From positions 744,001 through 808,000 of the forward strand of contig OY763323.1 of NCBI GenBank assembly GCA_963667375.1: a DNA stretch of 64,000 nt. Reading direction: 5' to 3'. Both the position numbers and the translations under genes were made by a program. Every line of letters starts with the position of its first letter. Positions within the stretch are counted from its first letter, which is position 1. The notes beneath the pieces were generated by a model. It did not search any database. It was not told the DNA's origin and saw nothing but the letters and a program-made list of their open reading frames with translations. This document shows, in pieces, positions 27,401 to 35,672 of the stretch. Origin of the DNA: G963556115 sp963667375. GTDB taxonomy: Bacteria; Planctomycetota; SZUA-567.

Positions 27401-30364
27401 GTCTATACCCCTGATACGGCTGAATACCTGCCTTCACCACAAACGGTTACGATTATTCCCAAGAAGAACATCTACCGTATCAATGAAAAAGCAGAACTGC
27501 TGATAGTCAGTTCCGAACCTGCTACGACACTCCTGCTCTTTCCGGGTATAACCTCCTCCCGCTATCCATATCCGCAGATACTGCAAACCACAACCAATGC
27601 GCGGATCATTGACTACATTATAAAACCTGATGATGCACCGAATACATATCTGGAAGTTCTCTCCACTCAGGATAACCACGTAACCTCAGCCAGTGCCGAG
27701 CTGTTTATACCACCGGCACAAAAAATCCTGAATCTGGACGTTACCCCTGAAAAATCCGACTACCTGCCCGGCAGTACCGCGAATATCAAATTATCCCTCA
27801 CCGATCAGACCAACAACCCGGTGCAAGCGCAGGCAATCGTCGCCGTGTACGATACCGCACTTGACGAACTCGCCGGTACAGAGGCCTTCCCGGATATTAA
27901 AGATTTCTTCTGGGGCTTTTCACATTCATATTACCCGGATAACAACAGTACCGCCGATAAATTTTCATACAACCTGTACAACAAGAATACAATCCCGATG
28001 CAGCCTATCGGTATTTTTGGCAGTTTCTTCAACCTTCCTGAGACCATGCTGCCGCTCTACCGTAAAACCGGCACTGGAATATCAAATCTGACCGGAGTAC
28101 AGGGCGCACCCATGGCGCTGACTGCAGAAATGTCTGCAGACTCTCTGCCAGCAGCTCCTGCCACCGCCAATGAAAACTCTGTAGCGGAAGATCTTCCGCG
28201 CAAGGATCTCAGAACAGGCGCGGTCTTTCTGAACCAAGTCAGCTTTGATAAATCTGGAAAAGCAATAATCAACGTACCGCTGCCAGAGACACTTACCACC
28301 TGGAAAATACGGGTCTGGTGTCTTAACAGTTCTACTCAGGTTGCCCAGGCCTCAGCGACACTGCTGACCAGCAAGGAGCTGATGCTGATCCCCGCTGTAC
28401 CACGCTACCTGATCAAGGATGACCGCATTATTGTCAAGGCAGCGGTCTATAACAGCTCGGACAAGGTTATGCCGGTAAGACTTGAACTGACCCCCGCACC
28501 AGGTTTAAAACCCTTATCAGCTACTGCCAGGACCGTCAAACTCACCCCGCACTCTGAGCAGCATATATCCTGGCAGCTGCAAGCTGCAACCATATCCGCC
28601 GGTAATATCATATTTTCCGCTAAAACCGAAGCTGCGGCTGACAGTATCAGTCTGCCGCTTCCTGTAGCTGAAAATATACAACCAATATACAACAGCCGTA
28701 CCGCTCTCATCACTACAAAGGACTATAAAACCGGCTTGACTCTTCCCGCCAGCAGCAAAGATAAATCCGCAAAACTGACAGTAACCTTATTTCCCACAAT
28801 CGCCTCACTGCTGGCACAAGCGATAAACGCTGTAAATACCAGAAATTATATTACCAATGATTCAATACTCACTCAGTTCCTGCCCGCAGCGGTTCTTTAC
28901 AGTACCAGCCCGCTGCAATATGAAAAAGAAATCTCACAACTCAAACCAGAAATCAACCGTGCTATCGCCACTTTAACGAATAATCAAAACCCGGATGGCG
29001 GCTGGAGCTGGATTGCGGCTAATGGTTTCAGTTCTGAATATATCACCACTCTTGTACTCAACAGCCTCGAACAGGCGGACCGCCTCGGTTATCCGGTTCC
29101 AGCGGAACTCATTACCAGTGCCAGACTCCACCTCCTTAATTATCAGGAGGAACAGCTAAAGCTTCTAGTAAATTACAGCTCCGGGAATAATGCTGTCAAG
29201 AGTAAGGCACACCCTTCCAATCTTGATGCTCTGATATATTCTGTATTGTCACAGAGCGGGAATGAAAACCGCAGAATGCGCAATTTCCTGTTCAAGGACC
29301 GGGAATTTCTATCTGTCTTCGGGCTCAGTCTTCTCGGCTCAGGATTACTGCATACTGCTGACACCACTCTTTTACCGCAAATACTAACCAATATCGAGCA
29401 GTATCTGATTGAAAATACTGAAAATTCAACTGCTTATCTTGATCTGACTAACGCCGATAACAACTGGCAATGGTATAGTTCCGAATCCGCAGCAGTTGCA
29501 AATTATCTGTCGCTTCATCTCAGCACCGGCACAGACACAGATCTCAACCATAAGCTTGCGCATTATCTGATAAATAATATCCGTAATACCAGCAGAAGAG
29601 ATTCCGTACAGACAATCACCGCCATTATATCCGCACTCACCGATTATGAGGCCACTGCCGGGAACAATCAACCTCCTGCAAACTTATTACTTACTGTAAA
29701 CAGCTCACAACCTGAAAAACTTTTATTCCCTGCTGATAATACGCCAGTTACCTTATTTTACCTTGCTATTCAACTTAAAACAGGCGAGAACACGCTACAA
29801 CTGACATCCCGGCAGTCAGAGCCTTTCAGCTGCTACCTGAGTACCACTCTATCATATTTAGAGAATAATCAAACTGTCGTTCCACACGGAATAGAGCTGA
29901 AGGTTAGACGTATTTACTACCGGCTAATCCCGAAAAAAGCGCTTATAACTCTCCCCGACGGTCTGGGAGGAGAAAAACAGCTGTTAAACTATTCTTATAT
30001 TAAAACCAGACTGCATGCCGGTGACAAGATACATGCCGGTGACATGATTGAAAGTGAACTTATTGTCACCAGTCAGAACGATTATGAATATATTATACTC
30101 AAAGACCACAAACCAGCCTGTCTGGAACCACTTGAGAACAGAAGCGGTTTTAAATACAATTCTGTCAGTTATTATACCGAGTTCAGAGACCGCAGCGTTG
30201 ATTATTATGTTGAATCTCTGCCGCGTGGCACTCATATTTTCAGTTACCGCAGTACCGCGCTGTTTGACGGTACTTTTACCGCCCCGGCTGCAACCAGTGA
30301 AGGAGTCTTTACCACCGTACTCAATAGTAATTCCGCAAGCTATATTTTTAATATCAATAAATAA
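24416..30364 (+). CDS. Bacterial alpha-2-macroglobulin-like protein lacking the thioester motif
   Basis: A 1982-residue periplasmic protein with signal peptide (MQILILLLFLTASVQKAGSA part) and no lipobox. Order: an N-terminal helical, TPR-like region (about 35-400); macroglobulin beta domains, including the MG2/MG3-type HSGEKISIAGWIRNYDY (about 650); a low-complexity, Ala/Glu-rich bait-like stretch (about 1220-1262); and the A2M block GAVFLNQVSFDKSGKAIINV...TLTTWKIRVW. An alpha-toroid (thioester-domain) region with NPDGGWSWIAANG (about 1520) follows, then a C-terminal receptor-like MG10 domain (IKTRLHAGDKIHAGDMIESEL). Where family members have a CxEQ thioester (about 1477-1490), this protein reads RNYITNDSILTQFLPA. 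It should therefore trap proteases, if at all, without covalent bonding. No penicillin-binding protein 1C gene is adjacent, unlike yfhM loci. Confidence 0.88.
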   Translation: MYTPYRLKPAMQILILLLFLTASVQKAGSAELHQADTPSTTAEKLQHAEELFKNRNYNDSFKFTAKLLEISYDSNVFRLGIKALKMLGKDSEIDNFITIILNRYPAEWRSYYTAALIYSQDLTHYGYYLGTTFKRGRSRNYQQLIDISEQDRLQALAYMQRAKKLILRSNTCEFNKSEVLYQLAALYVSDITPQTAIRLLLKSNYSAIPEYSQETASSELQGKGAPVLLNGTPVFFKLPETEEKAQNDGELFRYYLHQSTSFLTDDCREKQKLADFSQMLYGVQTLAQSSYNTDNQAEYLDKLHLLKDNTSLAYLENGIHEFKLPTSYNYLALFKQISCIQPSGEIFQRIAEEYENRRQYSKALKYWLKISRLSNIPRQRQENTDRHIRQLHDGFITFQSCGQQTTAAPSLWLRFRNTSEVSLSARRINMERLLNAITRDLKQDTAAEHNTPSILNNLESKLVAGELQEYLSTPLYQNRVYLASAQPSIAHGEGRLKINLPSTFKSGAYFIQARLDSGYTTNIVLWLNNMTLTSRPLISGDRMYFAGDNSSGRGIANTELHIFGYSSSNWHLQTGTKPATYIQTTIKTNADGLVILPAKFIKPDFKYLITATTPEGDTAFDGFQQLFQYLNEQPQISNKIIYYASKPLYHSGEKISIAGWIRNYDYTSEIRHNNNPSEITLDIFSPDGKKAATKKVEITENGNFSFDFTPEASAPLGIWRIDSSLKLNAAGNYFRIEEYVKPEFTATIETLSSHPVFSKPMKFKVTAAYNFGSPLQNARIIYELYRQPEISVYLPARSWDWLYGKGYGYRELSASKTATADFKFIPAPPAQELIVQNTLYTDKNGEAVITADPLTLSKGIPSQSCRYTLKTTITDSSNRSITRELALRINKAEFELDIQTDQNFYSNAENITLTATPVNNDHEVIPAATSGLVLQLYRYDRKLQKTLIKSYTAAKINNAGKFVHQITIAKSGYYALECQTYDSLGTAVTACKNIYVYTPDTAEYLPSPQTVTIIPKKNIYRINEKAELLIVSSEPATTLLLFPGITSSRYPYPQILQTTTNARIIDYIIKPDDAPNTYLEVLSTQDNHVTSASAELFIPPAQKILNLDVTPEKSDYLPGSTANIKLSLTDQTNNPVQAQAIVAVYDTALDELAGTEAFPDIKDFFWGFSHSYYPDNNSTADKFSYNLYNKNTIPMQPIGIFGSFFNLPETMLPLYRKTGTGISNLTGVQGAPMALTAEMSADSLPAAPATANENSVAEDLPRKDLRTGAVFLNQVSFDKSGKAIINVPLPETLTTWKIRVWCLNSSTQVAQASATLLTSKELMLIPAVPRYLIKDDRIIVKAAVYNSSDKVMPVRLELTPAPGLKPLSATARTVKLTPHSEQHISWQLQAATISAGNIIFSAKTEAAADSISLPLPVAENIQPIYNSRTALITTKDYKTGLTLPASSKDKSAKLTVTLFPTIASLLAQAINAVNTRNYITNDSILTQFLPAAVLYSTSPLQYEKEISQLKPEINRAIATLTNNQNPDGGWSWIAANGFSSEYITTLVLNSLEQADRLGYPVPAELITSARLHLLNYQEEQLKLLVNYSSGNNAVKSKAHPSNLDALIYSVLSQSGNENRRMRNFLFKDREFLSVFGLSLLGSGLLHTADTTLLPQILTNIEQYLIENTENSTAYLDLTNADNNWQWYSSESAAVANYLSLHLSTGTDTDLNHKLAHYLINNIRNTSRRDSVQTITAIISALTDYEATAGNNQPPANLLLTVNSSQPEKLLFPADNTPVTLFYLAIQLKTGENTLQLTSRQSEPFSCYLSTTLSYLENNQTVVPHGIELKVRRIYYRLIPKKALITLPDGLGGEKQLLNYSYIKTRLHAGDKIHAGDMIESELIVTSQNDYEYIILKDHKPACLEPLENRSGFKYNSVSYYTEFRDRSVDYYVESLPRGTHIFSYRSTALFDGTFTAPAATSEGVFTTVLNSNSASYIFNINK

Positions 30365-30383
30365 CTATATGAAAGGATGACTC

Positions 30384-30800
30384 ATGAAAAGTCTCACCAA
30401 AGAAATCTGGATGGACATCCCCAATCGCCGGCAAATTGTCTCCATACATAATCAGGTAGAGGATCTTGTCCGTGAAAGCGGCGTACAGGAAGGATTATGC
30501 CTGGTCAATGCAATGCATATAACAGCGAGTGTATTTATCAATGACAATGAAAGCGGACTGCATGGAGACTATGAACGCTGGCTTGAAAAACTTGCTCCGG
30601 AGAAACCATATTCACAATACGCTCATAACGGTTTTGAAGATAATGGTGACGCCCATCTTAAAAGGCAGGTTATGGGACGTGAAGTCGTAATCGCGATAAC
30701 CAATGGCGAGCTTCACCTCGGACCGTGGGAACACATTTTCTACTACGAATTTGACGGCAAAAGACGCAAAAGGCTGCTTGTTAAAATTATTGGCGAATAA
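30384..30800 (+). CDS. YjbQ/UPF0047 family protein
   Basis: A 138-residue protein of the YjbQ (UPF0047, secondary thiamine-phosphate synthase-like) family. Signature blocks are present: GLCLVNAMHITASVFINDNESGL, DGDAHLKRQ-type sequence (ENGDAHLKRQVMG) and ELHLGPWEHIFYYEFDG with the conserved His and Glu residues. Length is typical. AAGGATG precedes the ATG. It lies 19 bp after the macroglobulin-like gene and may be cotranscribed, though no functional link is obvious. Some members have weak thiamin-phosphate synthase activity; the true role is unsettled. Confidence 0.92.
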   Translation: MKSLTKEIWMDIPNRRQIVSIHNQVEDLVRESGVQEGLCLVNAMHITASVFINDNESGLHGDYERWLEKLAPEKPYSQYAHNGFEDNGDAHLKRQVMGREVVIAITNGELHLGPWEHIFYYEFDGKRRKRLLVKIIGE

Positions 30801-30824
30801 GTATTAACGCTGATTTCTAATATT

Positions 30825-30854
30825 GTTTCAGCGGCAGATAATCGCCGCTGAAAC
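30825..30854. terminator. Terminator-like stem between convergent genes
   Basis: A perfect 11 bp stem GTTTCAGCGGC-N8-GCCGCTGAAAC lies between yjbQ and the convergent esterase gene. No good U-run is present on either strand. Confidence 0.5.
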
Positions 30855-30894
30855 TTCACTCTAAAAAATCGACTTTGAGAATAATCTACCGGCT

Positions 30895-31680
30895 TTATGC
30901 TTTAGGTACCGGTATCCGCCGCAGCACATTTTGAATCTCCCGATCCCATAACTCCCAGAAATGCCCTCCCTCATTCTCCCAATAATCAATATCAAAACCC
31001 AAATTTTCAGCTTTTTGACGAAATCCCTGATTCATGCCATAAAGAAAATCCCCTGTACCGCAACACTGAAGAATACGTGGTGCCGACACCGGATCACTTC
31101 GCTCCAGCAGACTGAGCAGATCATTATCACTTCCAGCAATATTTTCAAGACTGCCGAAAATATTTTTCAGTTCATTGACGTACTTAATATCCTCAATACC
31201 TTCATAGCGCCGGGTAATATCAAGAGCACCGGAGATACTGGCGGCGACTGAAAAGCACTGTGGATTGAGCAAGCCTATCTTGATTGCACCATAGCCACCC
31301 ATAGATACTCCCGCAATATAATTATCCTCACGCGCGGTTGACAGCGGGAAAAAACTCTGCGCAATACGCGGCACCTCATACGCAATATGTGAATAAAAAT
31401 TATATCCATGAACCGCATCGGCATACCAGCTCCGCTCTCCATTGGGCATAACCACTGCCAGCCCCCATTTCATGGCATAACGCTCGATTGAAGTTCTCCT
31501 GACCCAGGATGAATCATCCTCCGAAAGTCCATTGAGCAGATACAATACCGGCAGATTACCATGCCTGGCTTTTTCACCATTTATCCCGTTTTTTGTATTA
31601 ACATTTTGCGGCAGTATTACTCTCATACTGCGCATCATATTCAATTCATCAGAAAAATATTCACAGGTTAGCAGTGCCAT
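30895..31680 (-). CDS. Esterase of the S-formylglutathione hydrolase / esterase D family
   Basis: A 261-residue alpha/beta hydrolase. The nucleophile elbow is GVSMGGYGA with the catalytic Ser. An oxyanion region VLYLLNGLSEDDSSWVRRT near the N-terminus and GGHFWELWDREI near the C-terminus supply the likely catalytic His. A NGERSWYADAVHG loop is typical of the tributyrin esterase (EstA)/esterase D group. There is no signal peptide, so it is cytoplasmic. It is a single gene divergent from tadA. The natural substrate is unknown; short acyl esters or S-formylglutathione are usual for the fold. Confidence 0.88.
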   Translation of the reverse strand: MALLTCEYFSDELNMMRSMRVILPQNVNTKNGINGEKARHGNLPVLYLLNGLSEDDSSWVRRTSIERYAMKWGLAVVMPNGERSWYADAVHGYNFYSHIAYEVPRIAQSFFPLSTAREDNYIAGVSMGGYGAIKIGLLNPQCFSVAASISGALDITRRYEGIEDIKYVNELKNIFGSLENIAGSDNDLLSLLERSDPVSAPRILQCCGTGDFLYGMNQGFRQKAENLGFDIDYWENEGGHFWELWDREIQNVLRRIPVPKA

Positions 31681-31764
31681 CTATATTATCCTTTACTAAA
31701 AACTTTTTATTCATACAATTATCAGTGTAATCTCAAACCCGAATTAAGGTAATATTATAATTAT

Positions 31765-32247
31765 ATGCAGGATTTATTCAATATAGACCATATGCGCATG
31801 GGGCTGGCATTAAATGCAGCACAACAGGCGTATGAAGAGGGAGAAGTCCCTGTCGGAGCTGTAATTTTTCATAAAGACAGACTGATCGCCAAAGCCTGGA
31901 ATCAGCGCGAGGGGCTCAATGACCCTACAGCTCACGCCGAGATACTGGCAATAACTCAGGCCTCTGCTGAACTTGAGAGCTGGCGTCTTGAGGACTGTAC
32001 CATGTATGTAACCCTCGAACCTTGCGCTATGTGTGCCGGGGCTATTGTCTTATCACGAATTCCCAGAGTAATTTTTGGTGCCGCTGACCCCAAAGCCGGG
32101 GCCTGCGGCAGCGTTTTGGATGTTACCGGCTGCAGTAAGCTGAACCATAATCCAGAGATAATTTCCGGACTGCGTGCTGATGACTGCAGCAGTATATTAA
32201 AAAGTTTTTTTATAGAAAGAAGAAGACAGAAAAATAATCAAAACTGA
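31765..32247 (+). CDS. tadA: tRNA-specific adenosine deaminase TadA
   Basis: A 160-residue zinc deaminase that converts A34 to inosine in tRNA-Arg(ACG). It has both zinc motifs: HAEILA (His plus catalytic Glu) and PCAMCAGAIV (two Cys). The surrounding sequences GEVPVGAVI and VIFGAADPKAGACGSV are diagnostic for TadA rather than cytidine deaminases. It is first of three plus-strand genes, with the flavodoxin gene starting 10 bp later. Confidence 0.95.
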   Translation: MQDLFNIDHMRMGLALNAAQQAYEEGEVPVGAVIFHKDRLIAKAWNQREGLNDPTAHAEILAITQASAELESWRLEDCTMYVTLEPCAMCAGAIVLSRIPRVIFGAADPKAGACGSVLDVTGCSKLNHNPEIISGLRADDCSSILKSFFIERRRQKNNQN

Positions 32248-32257
32248 AAGGGACAAA

Positions 32258-32746
32258 ATGATTGACGCACTGATTACTTACCACTCCCAGAGCGGCACAA
32301 CTAAAAGCCTGGCGGAAGCGATTGCCACAGGACTGGAAGAAGGTGGCGTAAGCTATGAAATTAAGCCGATATCCGAAGTAGTAATAAAAGATCTGGTGAA
32401 CTACCGCGCTATTCTTATCGGCAGCCCGGTATATTATGGAATGCCGTCATCAGAAATCACTAAATTCTTTGAAGAAACAGTTGCGATTCATGGCAGACTT
32501 GAAGGAAAACTTGGCGGGGCTTTTGCAACTTCATCATATATCGGCGGGGGCAATGAAACCGTCTGCATGGCAATTGTTAAATCCATGATGGTTCACGGCA
32601 TGCTTATTGTAGGAGCAGACAAAGGCGATCATTTCGGTCCTGTAGGAGTAGGTGCGCCTACTGACGCAAGTTTTCGCAGCGGCAATAACTACGGCAAACT
32701 CATGGCCAAACAGATCAAACGCTATATGAACCTTGATAACGAGTAG
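32258..32746 (+). CDS. Flavodoxin-like / NAD(P)H-quinone reductase family protein
   Basis: A 162-residue FMN-binding flavodoxin-fold protein. The phosphate-binding loop SQSGTTKSLAEAIATGL lies near the N-terminus (YHSQSGTTKS). GSPVYYGMPSSEI and ATSSYIGGGNETV supply the other flavin loops, as in WrbA-like proteins. AAGGGA precedes the ATG. It probably serves as a low-potential electron carrier or quinone reductase. It is cotranscribed with tadA (10 bp gap) and the SDR gene (5 bp gap). Confidence 0.88.
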   Translation: MIDALITYHSQSGTTKSLAEAIATGLEEGGVSYEIKPISEVVIKDLVNYRAILIGSPVYYGMPSSEITKFFEETVAIHGRLEGKLGGAFATSSYIGGGNETVCMAIVKSMMVHGMLIVGADKGDHFGPVGVGAPTDASFRSGNNYGKLMAKQIKRYMNLDNE

Positions 32747-32751
32747 ACTAA

Positions 32752-33540
32752 ATGAACACTCTGTTTGATGACAAAGTGGTATGGATACTGGGAGCCTCTT
32801 CCGGTATTGGCTGCTCTTTATCCCGCCGATTTTCAGCCTTGGGTGCAGATACCATTGTTACTGCCAGAAGTGAAGAAAAACTTCAGGCTCTGGCTGCGGA
32901 AAATGCGCATACAACTCCGCTGCCGGCAGATCTCACTCTCACTGACAAGCTGCCAGCACTCGTAAATTCCGCTCTGGCAATACATGGACATATAGATATT
33001 GTAATCTTCTCAGCCGGACTCTCACAGCGGACTCTCGCCGCAGACACTCCGCTTACAAATACCCGTAAAATTATGGAAACGAATTTCTTCAGTTCTGTCG
33101 CTATCGCCAGAGAGCTACTCCCGCATTTCAAACAGAACGGCGGTGGAAGATTTGTCGTAATCAGCAGTATTATGGGGCGCTTCGGAGCACAACAACGCAG
33201 CTCCTACTCCGCCAGCAAACATGCTCTTCACGGGTATTTCGAGTCCCTTAGAGCCGAAGAATGGAAGAATAACATCCGGGTGACTATCGCTATTATCGGC
33301 TACGTGAATACCGAATTTTCCCGTCACGCTCTAAATGCCGACGGCAGCAGCTATGAAAAAATCGATCAGGGACAACAGAAAGGCATGCCACCAGCAGACT
33401 GCGCCCGCAGAATAATTGATGGTATTAGGGATGATAAAGAAGAGATACTCATCGGCGGCACCGAGAAATATGCCACCTTCCTGAAACGCTTCGCGCCAAA
33501 ACTGCTCTCACGCCTCCTGCGGAGCCGCAATATTAACTGA
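32752..33540 (+). CDS. Short-chain dehydrogenase/reductase
   Basis: A 262-residue SDR enzyme with all class motifs: GASSGIGCSLSRRF (NAD(P)-binding TGxxxGxG), FSAGLSQ (NNAG-like, degenerate), the catalytic Ser in VISSIMGRFG, and YSASKHAL (Tyr-xxx-Lys). It resembles the DHRS7-like group of lipid/carbonyl reductases. It is the last gene of the tadA operon; its stop codon forms the first bases of a terminator-like stem. The substrate is unknown. Confidence 0.9.
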   Translation: MNTLFDDKVVWILGASSGIGCSLSRRFSALGADTIVTARSEEKLQALAAENAHTTPLPADLTLTDKLPALVNSALAIHGHIDIVIFSAGLSQRTLAADTPLTNTRKIMETNFFSSVAIARELLPHFKQNGGGRFVVISSIMGRFGAQQRSSYSASKHALHGYFESLRAEEWKNNIRVTIAIIGYVNTEFSRHALNADGSSYEKIDQGQQKGMPPADCARRIIDGIRDDKEEILIGGTEKYATFLKRFAPKLLSRLLRSRNIN

Positions 33541-33566
33541 GCCGGCACTTCAGCAGTACCGGCTCA
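33538..33566. terminator. Terminator-like stem between convergent SDR and lpxA genes
   Basis: TGAGCCGG (33538-33545, starting in the SDR stop codon) pairs with CCGGCTCA (33559-33566). The loop is 13 bases and there is no U-run. It may serve both strands. Confidence 0.5.
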
Positions 33567-33575
33567 GATCGAATA

Positions 33576-34373
33576 CTATTCCAAATTTCCGGAGCGGCTG
33601 CCCTTGGTTTCAAGCATCAGCTTGGCACTCTTGAGCATCTTGGAGACAAATTCCTCCCCGCTCCATGACTCCGCCTCCAACTGCTTGATAGCTTCTTCAA
33701 GAGTCAGAGTACTCTTACAAAGCAGCTTGAACGCCTGTTTGATATGCTTGAAGGCATCACCTTCATAACCGGCGCGTTTCAGACCGACCATATTGAGAGT
33801 CCGCGCTACAGCGGTATTGCCATCATAGATAACCCCCGGCAGACAGTCATAACGGACAATGGAATTAGGAGCCACGAAACATCTTTCGCCAAAATTAACG
33901 AACTGATGCACCAGAACACCACCTGAGAAAATAACATTATTATGAATATGACAATGACCAGAAATCTGCGTCATATTGGTAAGAATACAGTTATTCTCAA
34001 TAACACAGTCATGAGCCAGATGCGCATAGGCCATAAAAAGGTTGTCATTTCCTACAATTGTCACTTGATTCTGCTTGGTTGTACCGCGATTAATAGTAAC
34101 AAACTCTCTGATAACATTATTATTACCGATTACCACCCTTGTAGGTTCACCTTTGTAACCATGATCCTGCGGTGCTCCACCAATAACAGCCATAGGCGAA
34201 ATCAGGTTTCCTTCACCGAGTTCCGAATAATTCAAAACCTGTGAATGCGCCATCATCTCGGTACCGGCACCGATTTTAGCCTCTTTTCCAACGATACAGT
34301 ACGGCCCGATAATTGCTGAATCTGCAATTTCAGCGGTTGGATCAATAATTGCAGTATGGTGAATAGTACTCAT
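33576..34373 (-). CDS. lpxA: UDP-N-acetylglucosamine acyltransferase LpxA
   Basis: A 265-residue left-handed beta-helix enzyme catalysing the first step of lipid A synthesis, 3-O-acylation of UDP-GlcNAc. Hexapeptide repeats run through residues 5-190 (IHHTAIIDPTAEIADSAIIG). The catalytic His lies in FMAYAHLAHDC. INRGTTKQ and VHQFVNFGERCFV are LpxA-specific, and a helical C-terminal domain follows. AGGAGAG precedes the ATG. The gene starts 18 bp after lpxC/fabZ and is the last of the lpxD-lpxC/fabZ-lpxA operon. Confidence 0.96.
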   Translation of the reverse strand: MSTIHHTAIIDPTAEIADSAIIGPYCIVGKEAKIGAGTEMMAHSQVLNYSELGEGNLISPMAVIGGAPQDHGYKGEPTRVVIGNNNVIREFVTINRGTTKQNQVTIVGNDNLFMAYAHLAHDCVIENNCILTNMTQISGHCHIHNNVIFSGGVLVHQFVNFGERCFVAPNSIVRYDCLPGVIYDGNTAVARTLNMVGLKRAGYEGDAFKHIKQAFKLLCKSTLTLEEAIKQLEAESWSGEEFVSKMLKSAKLMLETKGSRSGNLE

Positions 34374-34391
34374 GACTCTCTCCTGATAACT

Positions 34392-35672
34392 CTATTCTGC
34401 CTGATTTCTTGGAATAAAGGCGAACTTGATTTCAGCAGAACAGGCAAGTTCACCATTGACTGTCGCTTTTCCTTCCACGACACCAATACGACCATTATAC
34501 TTTACAACCTTTACTTCTAATTGCAATTTATCTCCCGGTACTACCTGCCGGCGATATTTAACCTTATCAACACCGGTAAGTACTGCCAGCTTACCGTCTT
34601 CATCACTTGCAGACATCCCGAGCCCTCCAGCCTGCGCCAGCGCTTCAAGCTGCAGCACTCCCGGCATTATCGGCTGCCCGGGAAAATGACCGTTGAAGAA
34701 CTCTTCATTACTGGTAAGGTTTTTATAGGCGATAATGTGCTGCGCCTCTTCCCGCTCAACAACCCTGTCAACCAGCTGGAAAGGATAACGATGAGGCAGT
34801 TTCACCCTGATATCATTGATATTCATCAGACCTGCCGGATATTTTTCTTCCAGCAGTTTAAGACGCAGATCCCGGGCAAGGGTATTATTCAGCTTGTGGC
34901 CACTCTTATTGGCAACTATGTGTGCCCCCATACGCATACCGGTAGTAGCAAGGTCACCGATTATATCCAGTATTTTATGCGCCGCCGGCTCAGCCGCTAC
35001 CCGCAGTTGATTATTTACAACCTTATCCCCATCAAGAACCAGCGTATTCTGAGTGTCGGCACCCTTACCAAATCCTGCTTTCTGCAAAGCTTCAACCTCA
35101 GACTGCATAACAAAAGTTCGAGCCGGAGCAATCTCTTTCAGAAAGACCTCAGGAGTTATCACCTTCTCAACTACCCCGCGTGCCAGTGAACTCTCGGCAT
35201 AGTCGATAATATAAGTTATTTTAAGCTCTTTGCCACCGGTAGGAGTTGCGATAATACTATAACCGCTTGCCCCGGCAGCTACAGTACCCTTAAGCTGATA
35301 AAACTCGGCTTCAGCCTCCAATTCCACGGTACCAGACTCCGCTATTTTTTCCGCATATAAAAGTGCGGAACCATCGCCGCCGGGAATCTCCTCACCGGTG
35401 ACATCAATTATCGCATTGTCAATCCCCATGCCATAAAGCGCAGCCAGAATATGCTCAACGGTATTGATTCTAGTCCCTTTACGCAGCTCAATTATTGACC
35501 TGTGCTTACTGCCATCAATATACCAGGGGCGAACCAGACCCGTATCCTTACCAGAGACAAACATATACCCTGTTCCGGCCTCAGCAGGCTTTACAGTTAC
35601 ACTGCAGTCGCTCCCAAGATGAAGTCCGATACCAGAAATTGTAAACTCTGCTTTAAGCGTTGTCTGCTTCAT
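34392..35672 (-). CDS. lpxC: Bifunctional LpxC / FabZ (UDP-3-O-acyl-GlcNAc deacetylase fused to 3-hydroxyacyl-ACP dehydratase)
   Basis: A 426-residue fusion. Residues 1-275 are LpxC, the committed step of lipid A synthesis. Catalytic Glu73 and zinc ligand His74 lie in NTVEHILAAL, zinc ligands His232 and Asp236 in HKILDIIGD, and the general acid His259 in SGHKLNN. Residues from about 285 are FabZ: LPHRYPFQLVDRVVE, then NGHFPGQPIMPGVLQLEALAQ with catalytic His329 and Glu343. Both domains keep their active sites. The fused form is known from Bacteroidota and PVC bacteria. The start overlaps the lpxD end by 20 bp. Coupling the two activities may match lipid A output to fatty acid synthesis. Confidence 0.97.
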   Translation of the reverse strand: MKQTTLKAEFTISGIGLHLGSDCSVTVKPAEAGTGYMFVSGKDTGLVRPWYIDGSKHRSIIELRKGTRINTVEHILAALYGMGIDNAIIDVTGEEIPGGDGSALLYAEKIAESGTVELEAEAEFYQLKGTVAAGASGYSIIATPTGGKELKITYIIDYAESSLARGVVEKVITPEVFLKEIAPARTFVMQSEVEALQKAGFGKGADTQNTLVLDGDKVVNNQLRVAAEPAAHKILDIIGDLATTGMRMGAHIVANKSGHKLNNTLARDLRLKLLEEKYPAGLMNINDIRVKLPHRYPFQLVDRVVEREEAQHIIAYKNLTSNEEFFNGHFPGQPIMPGVLQLEALAQAGGLGMSASDEDGKLAVLTGVDKVKYRRQVVPGDKLQLEVKVVKYNGRIGVVEGKATVNGELACSAEIKFAFIPRNQAE

